Below are positions 43,062-52,694 of a stretch of 64,000 nucleotides of DNA, one piece after another (position 1 is the first letter of the stretch; every line of letters starts with the position of its first letter). The stretch covers positions 1 through 64,000 of the forward strand of contig NCGF01000005.1 of NCBI GenBank assembly GCA_002281485.1. The letters run 5' to 3'. Position numbers and translations under genes: made by a program. This stretch comes from Sphingomonas sp. 28-66-16. Lineage in GTDB: Bacteria; Pseudomonadota; Alphaproteobacteria; Sphingomonadales; Sphingomonadaceae. The notes below the pieces were generated by a model that was given only the letters and a program-made list of their open reading frames with translations, was not told the origin of the DNA and did no database searches.

Positions 43062-44345
43062 ATGGACCGAATTCTTATCCGCGGCGGGAATCGCCTCTCG
43101 GGTCGCCTGCCGATTTCGGGCGCGAAGAACGCAGCGCTCACCCTGATGCCGTGCGCGCTGCTCACCGAAGAACCGCTGACGCTGCGCAATCTGCCGCGGC
43201 TCGCCGATGTCGACGGCTTTGGCCATCTCCTCAATCAGCTTGGCGCCTCGACCCAGATCGAGGGGAGCCGGCCCGAGGATTTCGGCCGGGTGATGACGAT
43301 CCGGGCGAGCAAGCTGACCTCGACCGAGGCGCCCTATGACATCGTCCGCAAGATGCGCGCGTCGATCCTCGTGCTCGGGCCGCTGATCGGCCGCGCGGGC
43401 GAAGCGACGGTATCGCTGCCCGGCGGCTGCGCGATCGGCAATCGCCCGATCGACCTTCACCTCAAGGCGATGGAGGCGCTCGGCGCCGAGATCGAGCTCG
43501 CAGCGGGGTACGTGAAGGCGACCGCGCCGGGCGGGCGGCTCGCGGGCGGGCGGGTGTCGTTTCCGCTCGTCTCGGTCGGCGCGACCGAGAACGCGATCAT
43601 GGCCGCGGTCACCGCGCGCGGCGGCTCGATCATCGAAAATGCGGCGCGCGAGCCCGAGATCGTCGATCTGTGCAACTGCCTCGTCGCGATGGGTGCCTCG
43701 ATCGACGGGATCGGCACCGAGACGATCGAGATCGAAGGCCGCGACCGGCTCTATGGCGCGACCTATCGGGTGATGCCCGACCGGATCGAAGCGGGCAGCT
43801 ATGCCTGCGCCGCCGCGATCACCGGCGGCGCGCTCGACCTCGTCGGCGTCAAGGCATCGGACATGCGCGCGACGATCGCCGCGCTGGAGGAGGCGGGGGT
43901 CACCGTCGAGGAGCGGCGCGATTCGATCTATGTCGAGGCGAGCAACGGTCTCGATCCGATCGAGCTGTCGACCGCGCCGTTTCCCGGCTTCGCCACCGAC
44001 ATGCAGGCGCAGTTCATGGCGATGCTCGCGCTCGGCGAGGGCACCAGCGTGCTGACCGAGACGATCTTCGAAAATCGCTACATGCACGTCCCCGAACTCG
44101 CCCGGATGGGGGCGGATATCCGGGTCAGCGGGCGCACCGCGGTGGTGCGCGGCGTCGACAAGCTGGTCGGCGCGCCGGTGATGGCGACCGATCTGCGCGC
44201 CTCGATGAGCCTGATCCTCGCCGGCCTCGCGGCCGAAGGTGAGACGCAGGTCAGCCGGGTCTATCATCTCGATCGCGGCTATGAGCGGCTCGAGGAAAAG
44301 CTGAGCGCGGTCGGCGCCGACATCGAGCGCGTGAGCGACGGGTGA
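43062..44345 (+). CDS. murA: UDP-N-acetylglucosamine 1-carboxyvinyltransferase
   Basis: A 427-residue EPSP-synthase-fold enzyme catalysing the first committed step of peptidoglycan synthesis. K22 lies in [15 protein letters not shown], the fosfomycin-reactive C123 in [16 protein letters not shown], and the conserved [13 protein letters not shown] and [15 protein letters not shown] segments are present. The active-site Cys predicts fosfomycin sensitivity at the target level. The stop overlaps the GTG start of the S41 peptidase gene by four bases. Confidence 0.95.
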   Translation: MDRILIRGGNRLSGRLPISGAKNAALTLMPCALLTEEPLTLRNLPRLADVDGFGHLLNQLGASTQIEGSRPEDFGRVMTIRASKLTSTEAPYDIVRKMRASILVLGPLIGRAGEATVSLPGGCAIGNRPIDLHLKAMEALGAEIELAAGYVKATAPGGRLAGGRVSFPLVSVGATENAIMAAVTARGGSIIENAAREPEIVDLCNCLVAMGASIDGIGTETIEIEGRDRLYGATYRVMPDRIEAGSYACAAAITGGALDLVGVKASDMRATIAALEEAGVTVEERRDSIYVEASNGLDPIELSTAPFPGFATDMQAQFMAMLALGEGTSVLTETIFENRYMHVPELARMGADIRVSGRTAVVRGVDKLVGAPVMATDLRASMSLILAGLAAEGETQVSRVYHLDRGYERLEEKLSAVGADIERVSDG

Positions 44346-45784
44346 GGGCGGCGCGGCTCCTGGTGCTGGCCGGGCTGCTCGCGCTGGGAGCGGCGCCCGC
44401 GCCGTGGGATGCGGCGCCCTGGCGCGCCGATCTCGCGCAGATGCGCGCGGCCATCGACGAAAAATATGCCAATCATGACTGGCTGACGCGCGAGCGCGGG
44501 GTCGATCTCGACCAGTTGTTCGCGCGCGCCGATACCGCCCTTTCCAAGGCTGCCGACGAGGCGAGCGCGCAGCGCGCGTTCGACCGGCTGGTCGCGCGGA
44601 TCGCCGATGGTCATGTCTCGATCAGCTGGCCGGTGGCGGCGGTCGCTGTCTCGGCCAAGCCGCCAGCCGCCGCGACGCCTGCCGCCTTGTGCCAGTCGCT
44701 CGGCTATGACGCGCGTCGCGCCGGGCGCGGCTTTGTCCACAAGCTGCCGGGCTATCGGCCGGTCGAGGGCGCGATGTTTCCCGCTGGAATCGTCACAAGC
44801 GGCGGGCAGCGCGTGGGCGTGGTGCGCATCGGGGTGTTCGAGCCCGCCGGCTATCCCACGCTGTGCGAAGCCGCCGTGGCCAGCCTGAAAATCGATCCCG
44901 CCGCGCCGTGCGACGAGGCGTGCGACAACGCCGTCGTCAGCTTCGGCTATGCCCGGATCACCGAGGAATTTGAGGCGGCGCTGCGCCGGGTGCGCGCCGC
45001 CGGCGCAACGGTGGTGATGCTCGACATCGCCAACAACGGTGGCGGCAGCGAATGGGCCGAAGCGGCCGCGCGGATGCTCACCCGGCAGCGGCTCGTCTCG
45101 GCGCGACGCGGTTTCGTGCGCGGGCCGCACTGGGCGAGGCAATGGGCGGCGCTCGCCGAGCGCTTCCGCGGCTATGCAGCCGAGGCCGGCCCGGCCGACC
45201 GTACCCGCCTCCTCGGCTGGGCGGCGCAGGCCGATGCCGCGCGCGCGCTCGCCGAGACGCCGTGCCGCACGCGCGGGTGCGACCGGATCGGGCGCGTCGG
45301 CTATGCGACCGGACTGGTCGGGGCGGCCCGCGCGGGCGAGTATCTCGACAAGCCCTGGGGCGCCTATGTCTTTTCGGCGGGCCAGCATGACTATCACGAC
45401 GGTGTGTGGGACGGGCCGCTGATCGTCTTGATCAATCAGGAAACCTGGTCCGCTGCCGAAGAGGTCGCCGCCATGCTCCAGGACAATCGCGCCGCGGTCA
45501 TCCTCGGCGAGCGCAGCGGCGGGGCAGGCTGCGGCCACACCTATGGCGGCACGCCGACCACGCTTTCCAACAGCGGCGCGGTGCTCGACCTGCCCGATTG
45601 CGTTCGCTTCCGCGCCGATGGCAGCAACGAGGTGGCGGGCGTGATCCCCGATGTGCTGACCGGCATGCGCGCCAATGACGGCGATGCCACCGCCGCGCGG
45701 CTGACCTCGGCGCGGCTGCCCGAGGCGGTTGCCCGGGCAGTGGTCCAATATCGGGCACGCCATCAGACACGACGGCGCGGCTGA
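44342..45784 (+). CDS. S41 family (tail-specific-protease-like) exported peptidase
   Basis: A 480-residue protein with a signal peptide ([20 protein letters not shown]) and an S41 fold: an N-terminal helical part with ADGHVSISW, then [19 protein letters not shown] and the nucleophile segment [16 protein letters not shown] followed by [12 protein letters not shown]. No PDZ domain is evident between them. It has several Cys residues ([17 protein letters not shown]), consistent with an exported disulfide-bonded protein. The start is GTG, translationally coupled to murA, which is an unusual partner and hints at a cell-wall role. Confidence 0.82.
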   Translation: MRAARLLVLAGLLALGAAPAPWDAAPWRADLAQMRAAIDEKYANHDWLTRERGVDLDQLFARADTALSKAADEASAQRAFDRLVARIADGHVSISWPVAAVAVSAKPPAAATPAALCQSLGYDARRAGRGFVHKLPGYRPVEGAMFPAGIVTSGGQRVGVVRIGVFEPAGYPTLCEAAVASLKIDPAAPCDEACDNAVVSFGYARITEEFEAALRRVRAAGATVVMLDIANNGGGSEWAEAAARMLTRQRLVSARRGFVRGPHWARQWAALAERFRGYAAEAGPADRTRLLGWAAQADAARALAETPCRTRGCDRIGRVGYATGLVGAARAGEYLDKPWGAYVFSAGQHDYHDGVWDGPLIVLINQETWSAAEEVAAMLQDNRAAVILGERSGGAGCGHTYGGTPTTLSNSGAVLDLPDCVRFRADGSNEVAGVIPDVLTGMRANDGDATAARLTSARLPEAVARAVVQYRARHQTRRRG

Positions 45785-45786
45785 CC

Positions 45787-47466
45787 ATGCCGAGCGACAT
45801 CGAGATCGCCCGCCGCGTCACGCTCCGCCCGATCGCCGAGGTCGCGGCGCAGGCGGGCATCCCGGCCGAGGCGATCGAGCCCTATGGCCGCGCCAAGGCC
45901 AAGATCGACGTCGCGCTGCTCCCCGCGTCGGGGCCCAGCGGCAAGCTGATCCTCGTCACCGCGATCAACCCCACCCCCGCCGGCGAGGGCAAGACGACGA
46001 CGTCGGTCGGGCTCGCCGACGCGCTCAACCGCACCGGGCGCAAGACGATGCTGGTGCTGCGCGAGCCCTCGCTTGGGCCGTGCTTCGGCACCAAGGGCGG
46101 CGCGACCGGGGGCGGCTGGGCGCAGGTCGGCCCGATGACCGACATCAACCTGCACTTCACCGGTGATTTCCACGCGATCACGGCGGCGCACAATCTGCTC
46201 GCCAGCATGATCGACAACCATATCTATTGGGGCAATGCGCTCGACATCGACGTCCGCCGGGTGAGCTGGCGCCGTGTGCTCGACATGAACGATCGGGCGC
46301 TGCGCGACATCACCCAGTCGCTCGGCGGGGTCGCCAATGGCTTCCCGCGCGAATCGGGGTTCGACATCACCGTCGCCTCGGAAGTGATGGCGGTGCTGTG
46401 CCTTGCCGATAATCTCGCCGATCTCGAGGCGCGGCTGGGGCGGATCATCGTCGCCGAGACGCGCGGGCAAGGACCCGAGGGGCGCCGCCCGGTCACGGCG
46501 CGTGATTTGAAGGCCGACGGCGCGATGGCGGTGCTGCTCGCCGAGGCGATCAAGCCCAATCTCGTCCAGACGCTCGAGGGCAATCCGGCGATCCTGCACG
46601 GCGGCCCCTTCGCCAACATCGCGCATGGCTGCAACTCGGTGATCGCGACGCGCACCGGCCTCGCGCTCGCCGATTATGTCGTCACCGAAGCGGGGTTCGG
46701 TGCGGATCTGGGCGCGGAGAAGTTCTTCGACATCAAATGCCGCCAGGCCGGGCTGTCGCCCGCCGCCGCCGTGATCGTCGCGACGGTGCGCGCGCTCAAG
46801 ATGAACGGCGGCGTCGCCAAGGCCGATCTGGGCGCCGAGGATGTCGCGGCGGTGCGGCGCGGGGCGGTCAATCTCGTCCGCCACATCGAAAATGTCCGCC
46901 AGTTCGGCGTGCCTGCGGTCGTGGCGATCAACCATTTCGCCGCCGACAGCGACGCCGAGATCGCGGCGATCCGCGAGATCGTCGCGGCGCATGGCACCGA
47001 GGCGATCCTGTGCCGCCACTGGGCCGAAGGCGGCGCGGGCGCGGTCGATCTCGCCGAGGCGGTGGCGGCGCTGGCCGATAGCGGCGGGGCGCAATTCGCG
47101 CCGCTCTATGACGATGATCTGTCGCTGATCGACAAGATGGCGACGATCGCGACGCGGATTTATCGCGCCGAAGCGATCCACGCCGATCCCGCGATCCATG
47201 CCCGGCTCAAGCACTGGGAGGCGGCCGGTTTCGGCAATCTGCCCATTTGCATGGCCAAGACCCAGTATAGTTTCTCCGCCGATCCCGCCAAGCTCGGCGC
47301 GCCGACCGGCCATATCGTGCCGATCCGCGAAGTGCGGCTGGCGGCGGGCGCAGGCTTCGTCGTCGCGATCTGCGGCGAACTGATGACGATGCCCGGCCTG
47401 CCGCGTGTGCCAGCGGCAGAGGCGATCCGGATCGGCGCGGACGGCGCGATCGAGGGACTTTTTTAG
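45787..47466 (+). CDS. fhs: Formate-tetrahydrofolate ligase
   Basis: A 559-residue enzyme that makes 10-formyl-THF from formate, THF and ATP. The P-loop is [14 protein letters not shown] near residue 60, and other conserved segments are [38 protein letters not shown] and [20 protein letters not shown]. It begins two bases after the S41 stop. With FolD it links formate to one-carbon metabolism; many alphaproteobacteria have only one of the two. Confidence 0.95.
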   Translation: MPSDIEIARRVTLRPIAEVAAQAGIPAEAIEPYGRAKAKIDVALLPASGPSGKLILVTAINPTPAGEGKTTTSVGLADALNRTGRKTMLVLREPSLGPCFGTKGGATGGGWAQVGPMTDINLHFTGDFHAITAAHNLLASMIDNHIYWGNALDIDVRRVSWRRVLDMNDRALRDITQSLGGVANGFPRESGFDITVASEVMAVLCLADNLADLEARLGRIIVAETRGQGPEGRRPVTARDLKADGAMAVLLAEAIKPNLVQTLEGNPAILHGGPFANIAHGCNSVIATRTGLALADYVVTEAGFGADLGAEKFFDIKCRQAGLSPAAAVIVATVRALKMNGGVAKADLGAEDVAAVRRGAVNLVRHIENVRQFGVPAVVAINHFAADSDAEIAAIREIVAAHGTEAILCRHWAEGGAGAVDLAEAVAALADSGGAQFAPLYDDDLSLIDKMATIATRIYRAEAIHADPAIHARLKHWEAAGFGNLPICMAKTQYSFSADPAKLGAPTGHIVPIREVRLAAGAGFVVAICGELMTMPGLPRVPAAEAIRIGADGAIEGLF

Positions 47467-47467
47467 G

Positions 47468-47785
47468 TCATCGTTCGAGTGTGAAGGCCACTTCGTAAAG
47501 CCCGGGATGGGCATCCCCGAAGCGCTTGTTCCCCTCGATCAATCCCTTCGACATGAGGTGCTCGAAGACGCGCCGGGCAGCATCGCGGTTGGCGGACTGC
47601 GCGTAGTTGACGACGCGCTGGCCATCCAAGCATCGATGCAGGCTCGCCGAGAGCCACCCCTCGACCTCGCGTGCAACCTTGGCAGCTTCGGCAAGATAGG
47701 CGATCAGCGCCTCTTGCTCACCGAGCGGAGCCGTGAAGACGTTGATCTGAGTAATGATTTCGCGATCGAGAGTGATGGTGGGCAT
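47468..47785 (-). CDS. Antibiotic biosynthesis monooxygenase (ABM) domain protein
   Basis: A 105-residue ferredoxin-like alpha+beta barrel protein. ITQINVFTAPLGEQEALIAYLAEAAKVAREVEGWLSASLHRCLDGQRVVNYAQSANRDAARRVFEH is the standard ABM pattern of strand, long helix and W-S-x-H turn. Members are cofactor-free monooxygenases or haem-degrading enzymes; the substrate is unknown. AAAGGAGCG is an ideal ribosome site. It is preceded by a 240-base region holding a promoter and a series of hairpins, so it probably has a structured leader. Confidence 0.85.
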   Translation of the reverse strand: MPTITLDREIITQINVFTAPLGEQEALIAYLAEAAKVAREVEGWLSASLHRCLDGQRVVNYAQSANRDAARRVFEHLMSKGLIEGNKRFGDAHPGLYEVAFTLER

Positions 47786-47829
47786 CGGTTCGCTCCTTTG
47801 TGGGCGCAACCGCTGGAACCTGTTTCTTT

Positions 47830-47959
47830 GTCGGGCGAGACCGACGCGCAACAAGCCCCGGCGGAACGCACCGGTTGCTTGTCGCGGGTTCGCCTTGCGG
47901 CGATACGGAGCCTCTAGCGAGGGAGAGGGCTTACCGATGCCTCTCAGGTCCTTTTCGAC
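47830..47959 (-). ncRNA. Candidate structured 5' leader or small RNA (multi-hairpin)
   Basis: From the predicted start near 47959 the minus strand can form, in order: GAGAGGC/GCCCTCTC (47923-47945), CCTC-GCTA-GAGG (47911-47922), CGCC-GCAA-GGCG with a GNRA loop (47891-47902), a long two-part hairpin with a 10-bp outer stem CGCGACAAGC/GCTTGTTGCG and a 6-bp inner stem CCGGTG/CGCCGG (47847-47886), and GTCGG/CCGAC (47830-47845). The ABM gene starts 45 bases later. It does not match any riboswitch consensus I can recall. Confidence 0.4.
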
Positions 47960-47965
47960 ACCGCC

Positions 47966-47993
47966 AGCATAGCTGGCCGAGGCGCGGATTCAA
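47966..47993 (-). promoter_or_regulatory. Promoter upstream of the structured leader and ABM gene
   Basis: On the minus strand TTGAAT (47988-47993) and TATGCT (47966-47971) are separated by 16 bp. This predicts transcription from about 47959, giving a leader of about 174 nt before the ABM start codon. The -10 lies in the loop of a GCCAGC/GCTGGC inverted repeat. Confidence 0.5.
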
Positions 47994-48025
47994 CCGAACC
48001 GGTAACGGGTGGACGCAACCACCCC

Positions 48026-49351
48026 TCAGATCGCCGCCAGCGCCTGGTCGAAATCGGCGACCAGATCGTCGGCATCCTCGACCCCGATCGAGATGCGGAC
48101 GAGATTGTCGGTGATGCCGAGCGCCTTCTTGCGGGCCTCGGGCACCGACAGATGCGTCATCCCCGCCGGATGGCTGGCGAGCGTTTCGGTGCCCCCCAGC
48201 GACACCGCGAGCTTGGCGATGCGCAGCGCGTCGAGGAACGCGAAGCTTTCCGCCTCGCCGCCCTTCAGGAACAGCGAGAAGGTGCTGCCCGCACCCATCT
48301 CGTGGCGCTGATAAATGTCGGCCTGACGCTCGTCGCCGGGGGTGTCGGCGAGGAAGCCGAGATAGCCGACGCGCTCGACCTTGGCGTGCTCGCGCAGGAA
48401 AGTGCAGACCTTCAAGGCATTCTCGCCCGCGCGGGTCATGCGCAGTTCGAGCGTTTCGAGGCTGCGCAGCAGCATCCAGGCGGTGTTGGGGTCGGTGATC
48501 GTGCCGATGGTGTTGCGCATCAGCCGGATCGTGTCGATGTGCTTCTTCGAGCCGAGCAGCGCGCCGGCGACGAGATCGGAATGGCCGCCGACATATTTGG
48601 TCAGCGAATAGACGACGATGTCGGCGCCGTGCTCGAGCGGCTGGAACCACAACGGGCCGAGAAAGGTGTTGTCGATCGCGATCGGCGGCTTGTCTTCAGA
48701 ATCGCCGAACAGGGCGTCACGCGAGGCGGCGACCGCCTGGACATCGACCAGCGCATTGGTCGGGTTGGCGGGACTTTCCAGATAGATCAGCGCGACGCGA
48801 CCCATGCCGTTGGCCTTGGCCATCACCGCGTCGATTTCCTCGCGGGTCGCGCCGGCGGGAAAGTCGACGAAATGGACGCCGAACCGCCCGAGAATGCGCG
48901 CGATCAGCGTCTCGGTCGCGGCATAAAGCGGCCCCGAATGGATGATCGTGTCGCCCGCGCGGACCATCGACAGGAACAGCGTGGCGATCGCCGACATGCC
49001 GCTGGAAAAGGTGAGGGCATCCTCGGCATCTTCCCAGACGCCGAGCCGGTCCTCGAGGATTTCCTGGTTGGGCCCATTGAAGCGCGAATAAACGAGACCG
49101 TCGGCACCACCCGGGCGCTTGCCCGTCACGCCCTCGAAATGGCGCTTGCCGGCAGCGGCATTGGGGAAGACGAAGGTCGAGGTGAGGAAGATCGGCGGCT
49201 TGAGCGAGCCTTCGGAGAGCGTCGGGTCATAGCCATGCCCCATCATCAGCGTCGACGGCTTGAGCTTGCGCCCGCCGACCTTGTCGATCTCGGGTTTGGG
49301 GTGGCGGCGCGGCGCGACGCCGGTCAGCTCGACTTCGGTTTCGTCGGTCAT
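48026..49351 (-). CDS. Cystathionine gamma-synthase family PLP enzyme
   Basis: A 441-residue Cys/Met-metabolism PLP enzyme. YSRFNGPNQEILEDRL, LTFSSGMSAIATLFLSM and the PLP-lysine segment VVYSLTKYVGGHSDLVAGA are diagnostic. The N-terminal 30 residues are an extra polar extension. It could be a cystathionine gamma-synthase/lyase, O-succinylhomoserine sulfhydrylase or methionine gamma-lyase; the sequence alone does not decide. AGGAC precedes the start. It lies 46 bases downstream of pgeF and may be the last gene of the lgt operon. No SAM riboswitch is visible upstream. Confidence 0.9.
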   Translation of the reverse strand: MTDETEVELTGVAPRRHPKPEIDKVGGRKLKPSTLMMGHGYDPTLSEGSLKPPIFLTSTFVFPNAAAGKRHFEGVTGKRPGGADGLVYSRFNGPNQEILEDRLGVWEDAEDALTFSSGMSAIATLFLSMVRAGDTIIHSGPLYAATETLIARILGRFGVHFVDFPAGATREEIDAVMAKANGMGRVALIYLESPANPTNALVDVQAVAASRDALFGDSEDKPPIAIDNTFLGPLWFQPLEHGADIVVYSLTKYVGGHSDLVAGALLGSKKHIDTIRLMRNTIGTITDPNTAWMLLRSLETLELRMTRAGENALKVCTFLREHAKVERVGYLGFLADTPGDERQADIYQRHEMGAGSTFSLFLKGGEAESFAFLDALRIAKLAVSLGGTETLASHPAGMTHLSVPEARKKALGITDNLVRISIGVEDADDLVADFDQALAAI

Positions 49352-49397
49352 GGGTGAGTCCTGTGCGGGAGGATCGATGCGTTAGTCTCTAACGATA

Positions 49398-50189
49398 CTA
49401 GTCGATCGGGGATAGGTTCCCGTCGCGCGCCAAGCCGATCAGCGAAATCTGCCGCCCGTAATCGGGCTCCGCCCGGTGCGTCGCGCGGCGATAGCTGAAG
49501 AAGCGCGCCGGGTCGGCATAGGTGTCGAGCCCCAGCATCTCGACCCGGCCCACGCCGGCGACGGCTACGCGGTGCGCGACATAGGCCTCCAGGTCGAACT
49601 GCTGATGGCCGGGCCGTCCGGGGGTGAAGAAGCGTTCGTTGGCGGGATCGTCGGCCTCGAACCGGCGGACGAAGCCGTCGTCGACCTCATAGCTCGCGCG
49701 GGCGATGCAGGGACCGATTGCGGCGACGATGCGGTCGCGGCTTGCCCCGAGTGCCTCCATCGCCGCGATCGTTGAATCGGTGACCCCGCCGATCGCGCCC
49801 TTCCACCCGGCGTGCGCTGCGCCGATCACCCCCGCCGACGGGTCGGCGAACAGGACGGGCGCGCAATCCGCGGTGAGGATGCCGAGCAGCAGCCCGGGCC
49901 GGTCGGTGACCATCGCATCGGCGCGGGGGCGCGCGTCGACGTCGATCGGCGCGGCGACGGTGACGACCTCGGCCGAATGGACCTGAAAGACCGTGACGAG
50001 CGCCGCACCCGGCAGCACGGCCTCGGCGGCGCGCGCGCGGTTGTCGGCGACGGCGTCGGCATCGTCGGCGGAGCCCGTGCCGACGTTGAGCCCGGCATGG
50101 ACCCCGCCCGACACGCCGCCGCGCCGCCCGAGAAAGCCGTGGACAATGCCCCCAAGGATCGCCGCGCGGATTACCTCGACGTCGCTCAC
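49398..50189 (-). CDS. pgeF: Peptidoglycan editing factor / multicopper-type purine nucleoside phosphorylase (YfiH)
   Basis: A 263-residue DUF152 protein. The conserved core is FLGRRGGVSGGVHAGLNVG, TVFQVHSAEVV, LLGILTADCAPVLFAD and GVIGAAHAGWKGAIGGV, with the His/Cys/His metal site. Family members edit peptidoglycan precursors and act as zinc purine nucleoside phosphorylases. The GTG start overlaps the GNAT stop (GTGA), placing it in the lgt-midA-GNAT-pgeF operon. Confidence 0.92.
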   Translation of the reverse strand: MSDVEVIRAAILGGIVHGFLGRRGGVSGGVHAGLNVGTGSADDADAVADNRARAAEAVLPGAALVTVFQVHSAEVVTVAAPIDVDARPRADAMVTDRPGLLLGILTADCAPVLFADPSAGVIGAAHAGWKGAIGGVTDSTIAAMEALGASRDRIVAAIGPCIARASYEVDDGFVRRFEADDPANERFFTPGRPGHQQFDLEAYVAHRVAVAGVGRVEMLGLDTYADPARFFSYRRATHRAEPDYGRQISLIGLARDGNLSPID

Positions 50190-50689
50190 AGCGCGAGCCG
50201 CAAGATATGGTCCTCATCAGCATGGTTGCCGACCATGAAGGCATAGGTCTGGACGAATTCGAACCCGTAACGCGCATAGAAGCGCCGGGCGCGGTGGTTG
50301 TCGACGAACACCGAGAGATACATCTCGTCGGCGCCGCGGCCGCGCGCCTCGGCGAGCGCCCAGTCCATCAGCGCGGCGGCGAGGCCGCTGCCCTGCCAGG
50401 GTTTCAGGATATAGAACTGACGCAATTCGATCGGCCGGCCCTGCGGGGTGAAGGGCAAGGACGGCGGGCCGAGCTTGACGAAGGCGACGAGGCGGCCATC
50501 CACCTCGACGACGCGCACCGCAAAGGCCGGATCGGCGAGCTGCGCGGCCCAGCGATCGACGCTGTGGGTTTCGAGAAACAGCGCGAGATCGGCGGGATCG
50601 TAGAGATGCGCGAAGGTCTCGCTGAAGCTTTCCCGGCCGAGCGCGGCGAGCGCCTCGGCATCGCCGGGGGTGGCGGCGCGCGCGATCAT
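50186..50689 (-). CDS. GNAT family N-acetyltransferase
   Basis: A 167-residue acetyltransferase. The acetyl-CoA loop is around LKPWQGSGLAAALMDWAL (Q/RxxGxG/A form), followed by EMYLSVFVDNHRARRFYARYGFEFV, the classical motif B. ATARDAEALAALGRESF-like features start the N-terminus. The substrate is unknown. It is coupled at both ends, with ATGA to midA and GTGA to pgeF. Confidence 0.9.
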   Translation of the reverse strand: MIARAATPGDAEALAALGRESFSETFAHLYDPADLALFLETHSVDRWAAQLADPAFAVRVVEVDGRLVAFVKLGPPSLPFTPQGRPIELRQFYILKPWQGSGLAAALMDWALAEARGRGADEMYLSVFVDNHRARRFYARYGFEFVQTYAFMVGNHADEDHILRLAL

Positions 50690-51735
50690 GCGAACCCTGC
50701 GGGCGCGGGCCAGCCTGGCGCGGTGATGGCGAGCGCCTTGAACAGGCTGCCCATCTGATCGGCGTCGACCAGCCGGTCGCGATCGGGCAGCACGCTTGGT
50801 CCCAGCGCGGCGGCGCGTGCGTCGATGCCGAGGGCGGTCAGCAGCACGCCCTGGTCGATCGGGCCATGGGAAACCGCCCCCGCGACCGCGGCCGCCGCCG
50901 CCAGCGTCGCGAAATCGACATGCGCGGTCAGATCGTGCTCGCCCGGCGATTCGAACGGATTGACGAAACGGTGCGCGCGCACCGCCTGCAGCGTCTCGCC
51001 GATCGCCGGCCCTTCATAGCCATAGTCGATCGCCAGCATCGCCCCGCCTTGGCGCACCAGCCGCCCGGCGAGATCGCGCATGATCGCGACGCCCGCCGGC
51101 GAAGTCTCGATCACCGCGCCGGGTGGCGCCGCGCGCAGCGGCTCGGGGATGACAGAGTCGGGCACCGGCTTGCCCGCGATCGGCAGGAACAGCGTATCCT
51201 GACAGGCGACGAGCCGCTCGTGCCAGCCATCGCCGCCCCGCACGAGCTGGCGGATCGGCAGCGCATCGAAAAATTCGTTGGCGACGATCAGCAGCGGCTG
51301 GTCGGCGGGGAGGGTGGCGACGTCGGCGTGCCAGCGCGCGTCGAGAAAGCGCGCCGCCTGCGCCGCGCGCAGCGTCGGGCTCGTTTCGACGAAATGAATC
51401 GCCGGCGCCAGCCCGGCCCGGGCCATGCTGCGCGCGGCATCGGCGGCGAGCGTGCCGCGGCCGGGCCCCAGCTCGACATAGGCCGCCTCCGGCCGGCCGG
51501 CGCGGCCCCACAGATCGGCGAGCCACGCGCCGATCAGCTCGCCGAACATCTGGCTGATTTCGGGCGCCGTGGTGAAATCGCGCGCCAGCGGATCGCGGGT
51601 GGCATAATAATGGGCGTTGGCGGCGGCCATATAGTGCGCGATCGACACCGGCCCGGCGAGCGTGATCGCGCGTGCCAGCCGCTCGGCAAGCGCGGGTTCG
51701 GCGGTCGTGGCGGGGTGGGTGGCCGGCTCGGCCAT
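50686..51735 (-). CDS. MidA-family SAM-dependent methyltransferase (DUF185/NDUFAF7)
   Basis: A 349-residue protein of the MidA/NDUFAF7 family. The conserved N-terminal segment YYATRDPLARDFTTAPEISQMFGELIGAWL and the SAM motif VELGPGRGTLAADA are clear, and IVANEFFDALPIRQLV carries the family NEFFDALP block. In mitochondria the homolog dimethylates an arginine in complex I subunit NDUFS2; the bacterial target is probably NuoD, by inference. It starts one base after the lgt stop. Confidence 0.93.
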   Translation of the reverse strand: MAEPATHPATTAEPALAERLARAITLAGPVSIAHYMAAANAHYYATRDPLARDFTTAPEISQMFGELIGAWLADLWGRAGRPEAAYVELGPGRGTLAADAARSMARAGLAPAIHFVETSPTLRAAQAARFLDARWHADVATLPADQPLLIVANEFFDALPIRQLVRGGDGWHERLVACQDTLFLPIAGKPVPDSVIPEPLRAAPPGAVIETSPAGVAIMRDLAGRLVRQGGAMLAIDYGYEGPAIGETLQAVRAHRFVNPFESPGEHDLTAHVDFATLAAAAAVAGAVSHGPIDQGVLLTALGIDARAAALGPSVLPDRDRLVDADQMGSLFKALAITAPGWPAPAGFA

Positions 51736-51736
51736 T

Positions 51737-52627
51737 TCAGGCGACGCTTTCGCTCCCGGCGATCGGCTCGACCCGGTGTCGCCGGCCCCTGGCGGTGGTT
51801 ATCAGCCACGCCCCGCCAAGGATCATCGGCACGCACAGCCACTGGCCCATGTGCAGCCCGCTATGCTCGATGAAGGTGCCGCTGAACTGCGCGTCGGGCT
51901 CGCGGAAGAATTCGACGATGAAACGCGCGATGCCATAGCCCGCGACGAACACGCCGGTCAGCCGGCCGGGTTCGTAGCGCGCCTTGGTCCGCCAGAAGAA
52001 ATACCAGAGCACCGCGAACAGCACGACGCCCTCGAGCCCGGCCTCGTAGAGCTGGCTGGGATGCCGCGCGACATCATCGCCGGTGCGCGGGAAGATGATC
52101 GCCCAGGGCACGTCGGCCGGCTTGCCCCATAGTTCACCGTTCACGAAATTGGCGAGCCGGCCGAAGAACAGCCCGAACGGCACGCAGCAGGCGAGATAAT
52201 CATGCACGCGCAGCCAATCGAGCTTGTGCTGCCGCGAGAACAGGATGAGGCCGATCGAGGTGCCGATCACCCCGCCGTGGAACGACATCCCGCCGTCCCA
52301 GAGACGCAGGATCTGGAGCGGATGGATGATCATTTCGGGCGCGTAGAAAAGCACATAGCCGATTCGGCCGCCGAGGATGATGCCGAGCGTCGCATAGAAG
52401 ACGAGATCGTCGGCATGGCGCCGCGCCATCGGCGCACCCGGCTGGGCGATCAGCTTGAGCAGATACCACCAGCCGACGACGATGCCGGCGATATAGGCGA
52501 TCGAATACCATTTGAGGTTGAACCAGCCGATCGTCACGATCGTGGGGTTCAGCCCGAGATCCGCAAAGTGCAGATGGGTCTGATCGGCGGCGGCGGCGGA
52601 CAGAACGAGTGCGGTAGACAGGATCAA
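51737..52627 (-). CDS. lgt: Prolipoprotein diacylglyceryl transferase
   Basis: A 296-residue, seven-helix enzyme that attaches diacylglycerol to the lipobox Cys of prolipoproteins in the inner membrane. Motifs include [33 protein letters not shown] with the essential His, and [12 protein letters not shown]. The start was set at a TTG preceded by GGGGA; the frame runs open to an ATG at 52783, but that would cross the divergent acyl-CoA synthetase start. The first residues ([15 protein letters not shown]) look like a short hydrophobic extension. It heads the lgt-midA-GNAT-pgeF operon and would process the two lipoproteins at 32 kb. Confidence 0.93.
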   Translation of the reverse strand: MILSTALVLSAAAADQTHLHFADLGLNPTIVTIGWFNLKWYSIAYIAGIVVGWWYLLKLIAQPGAPMARRHADDLVFYATLGIILGGRIGYVLFYAPEMIIHPLQILRLWDGGMSFHGGVIGTSIGLILFSRQHKLDWLRVHDYLACCVPFGLFFGRLANFVNGELWGKPADVPWAIIFPRTGDDVARHPSQLYEAGLEGVVLFAVLWYFFWRTKARYEPGRLTGVFVAGYGIARFIVEFFREPDAQFSGTFIEHSGLHMGQWLCVPMILGGAWLITTARGRRHRVEPIAGSESVA

Positions 52628-52694
52628 GGCTTTTCCCCAGGCTGCGGAGCTTCCATAAGGGCCCAAAGGCGCAAGACCAAGGGGAGAGACACAA

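Noticed and set aside
47923-47956. Plus-strand CTCTCAGGT near GAGAGG, resembling a glycine riboswitch end
   Set aside because: The conserved GCCGAAGGxGCAA core and the second helix are missing, and no glycine-related gene follows on that strand.
49352-49397. Possible SAM-type riboswitch before the cystathionine gamma-synthase-like gene
   Set aside because: The gap to pgeF is only 46 bases and has no pseudoknot-forming SAM-II pattern.
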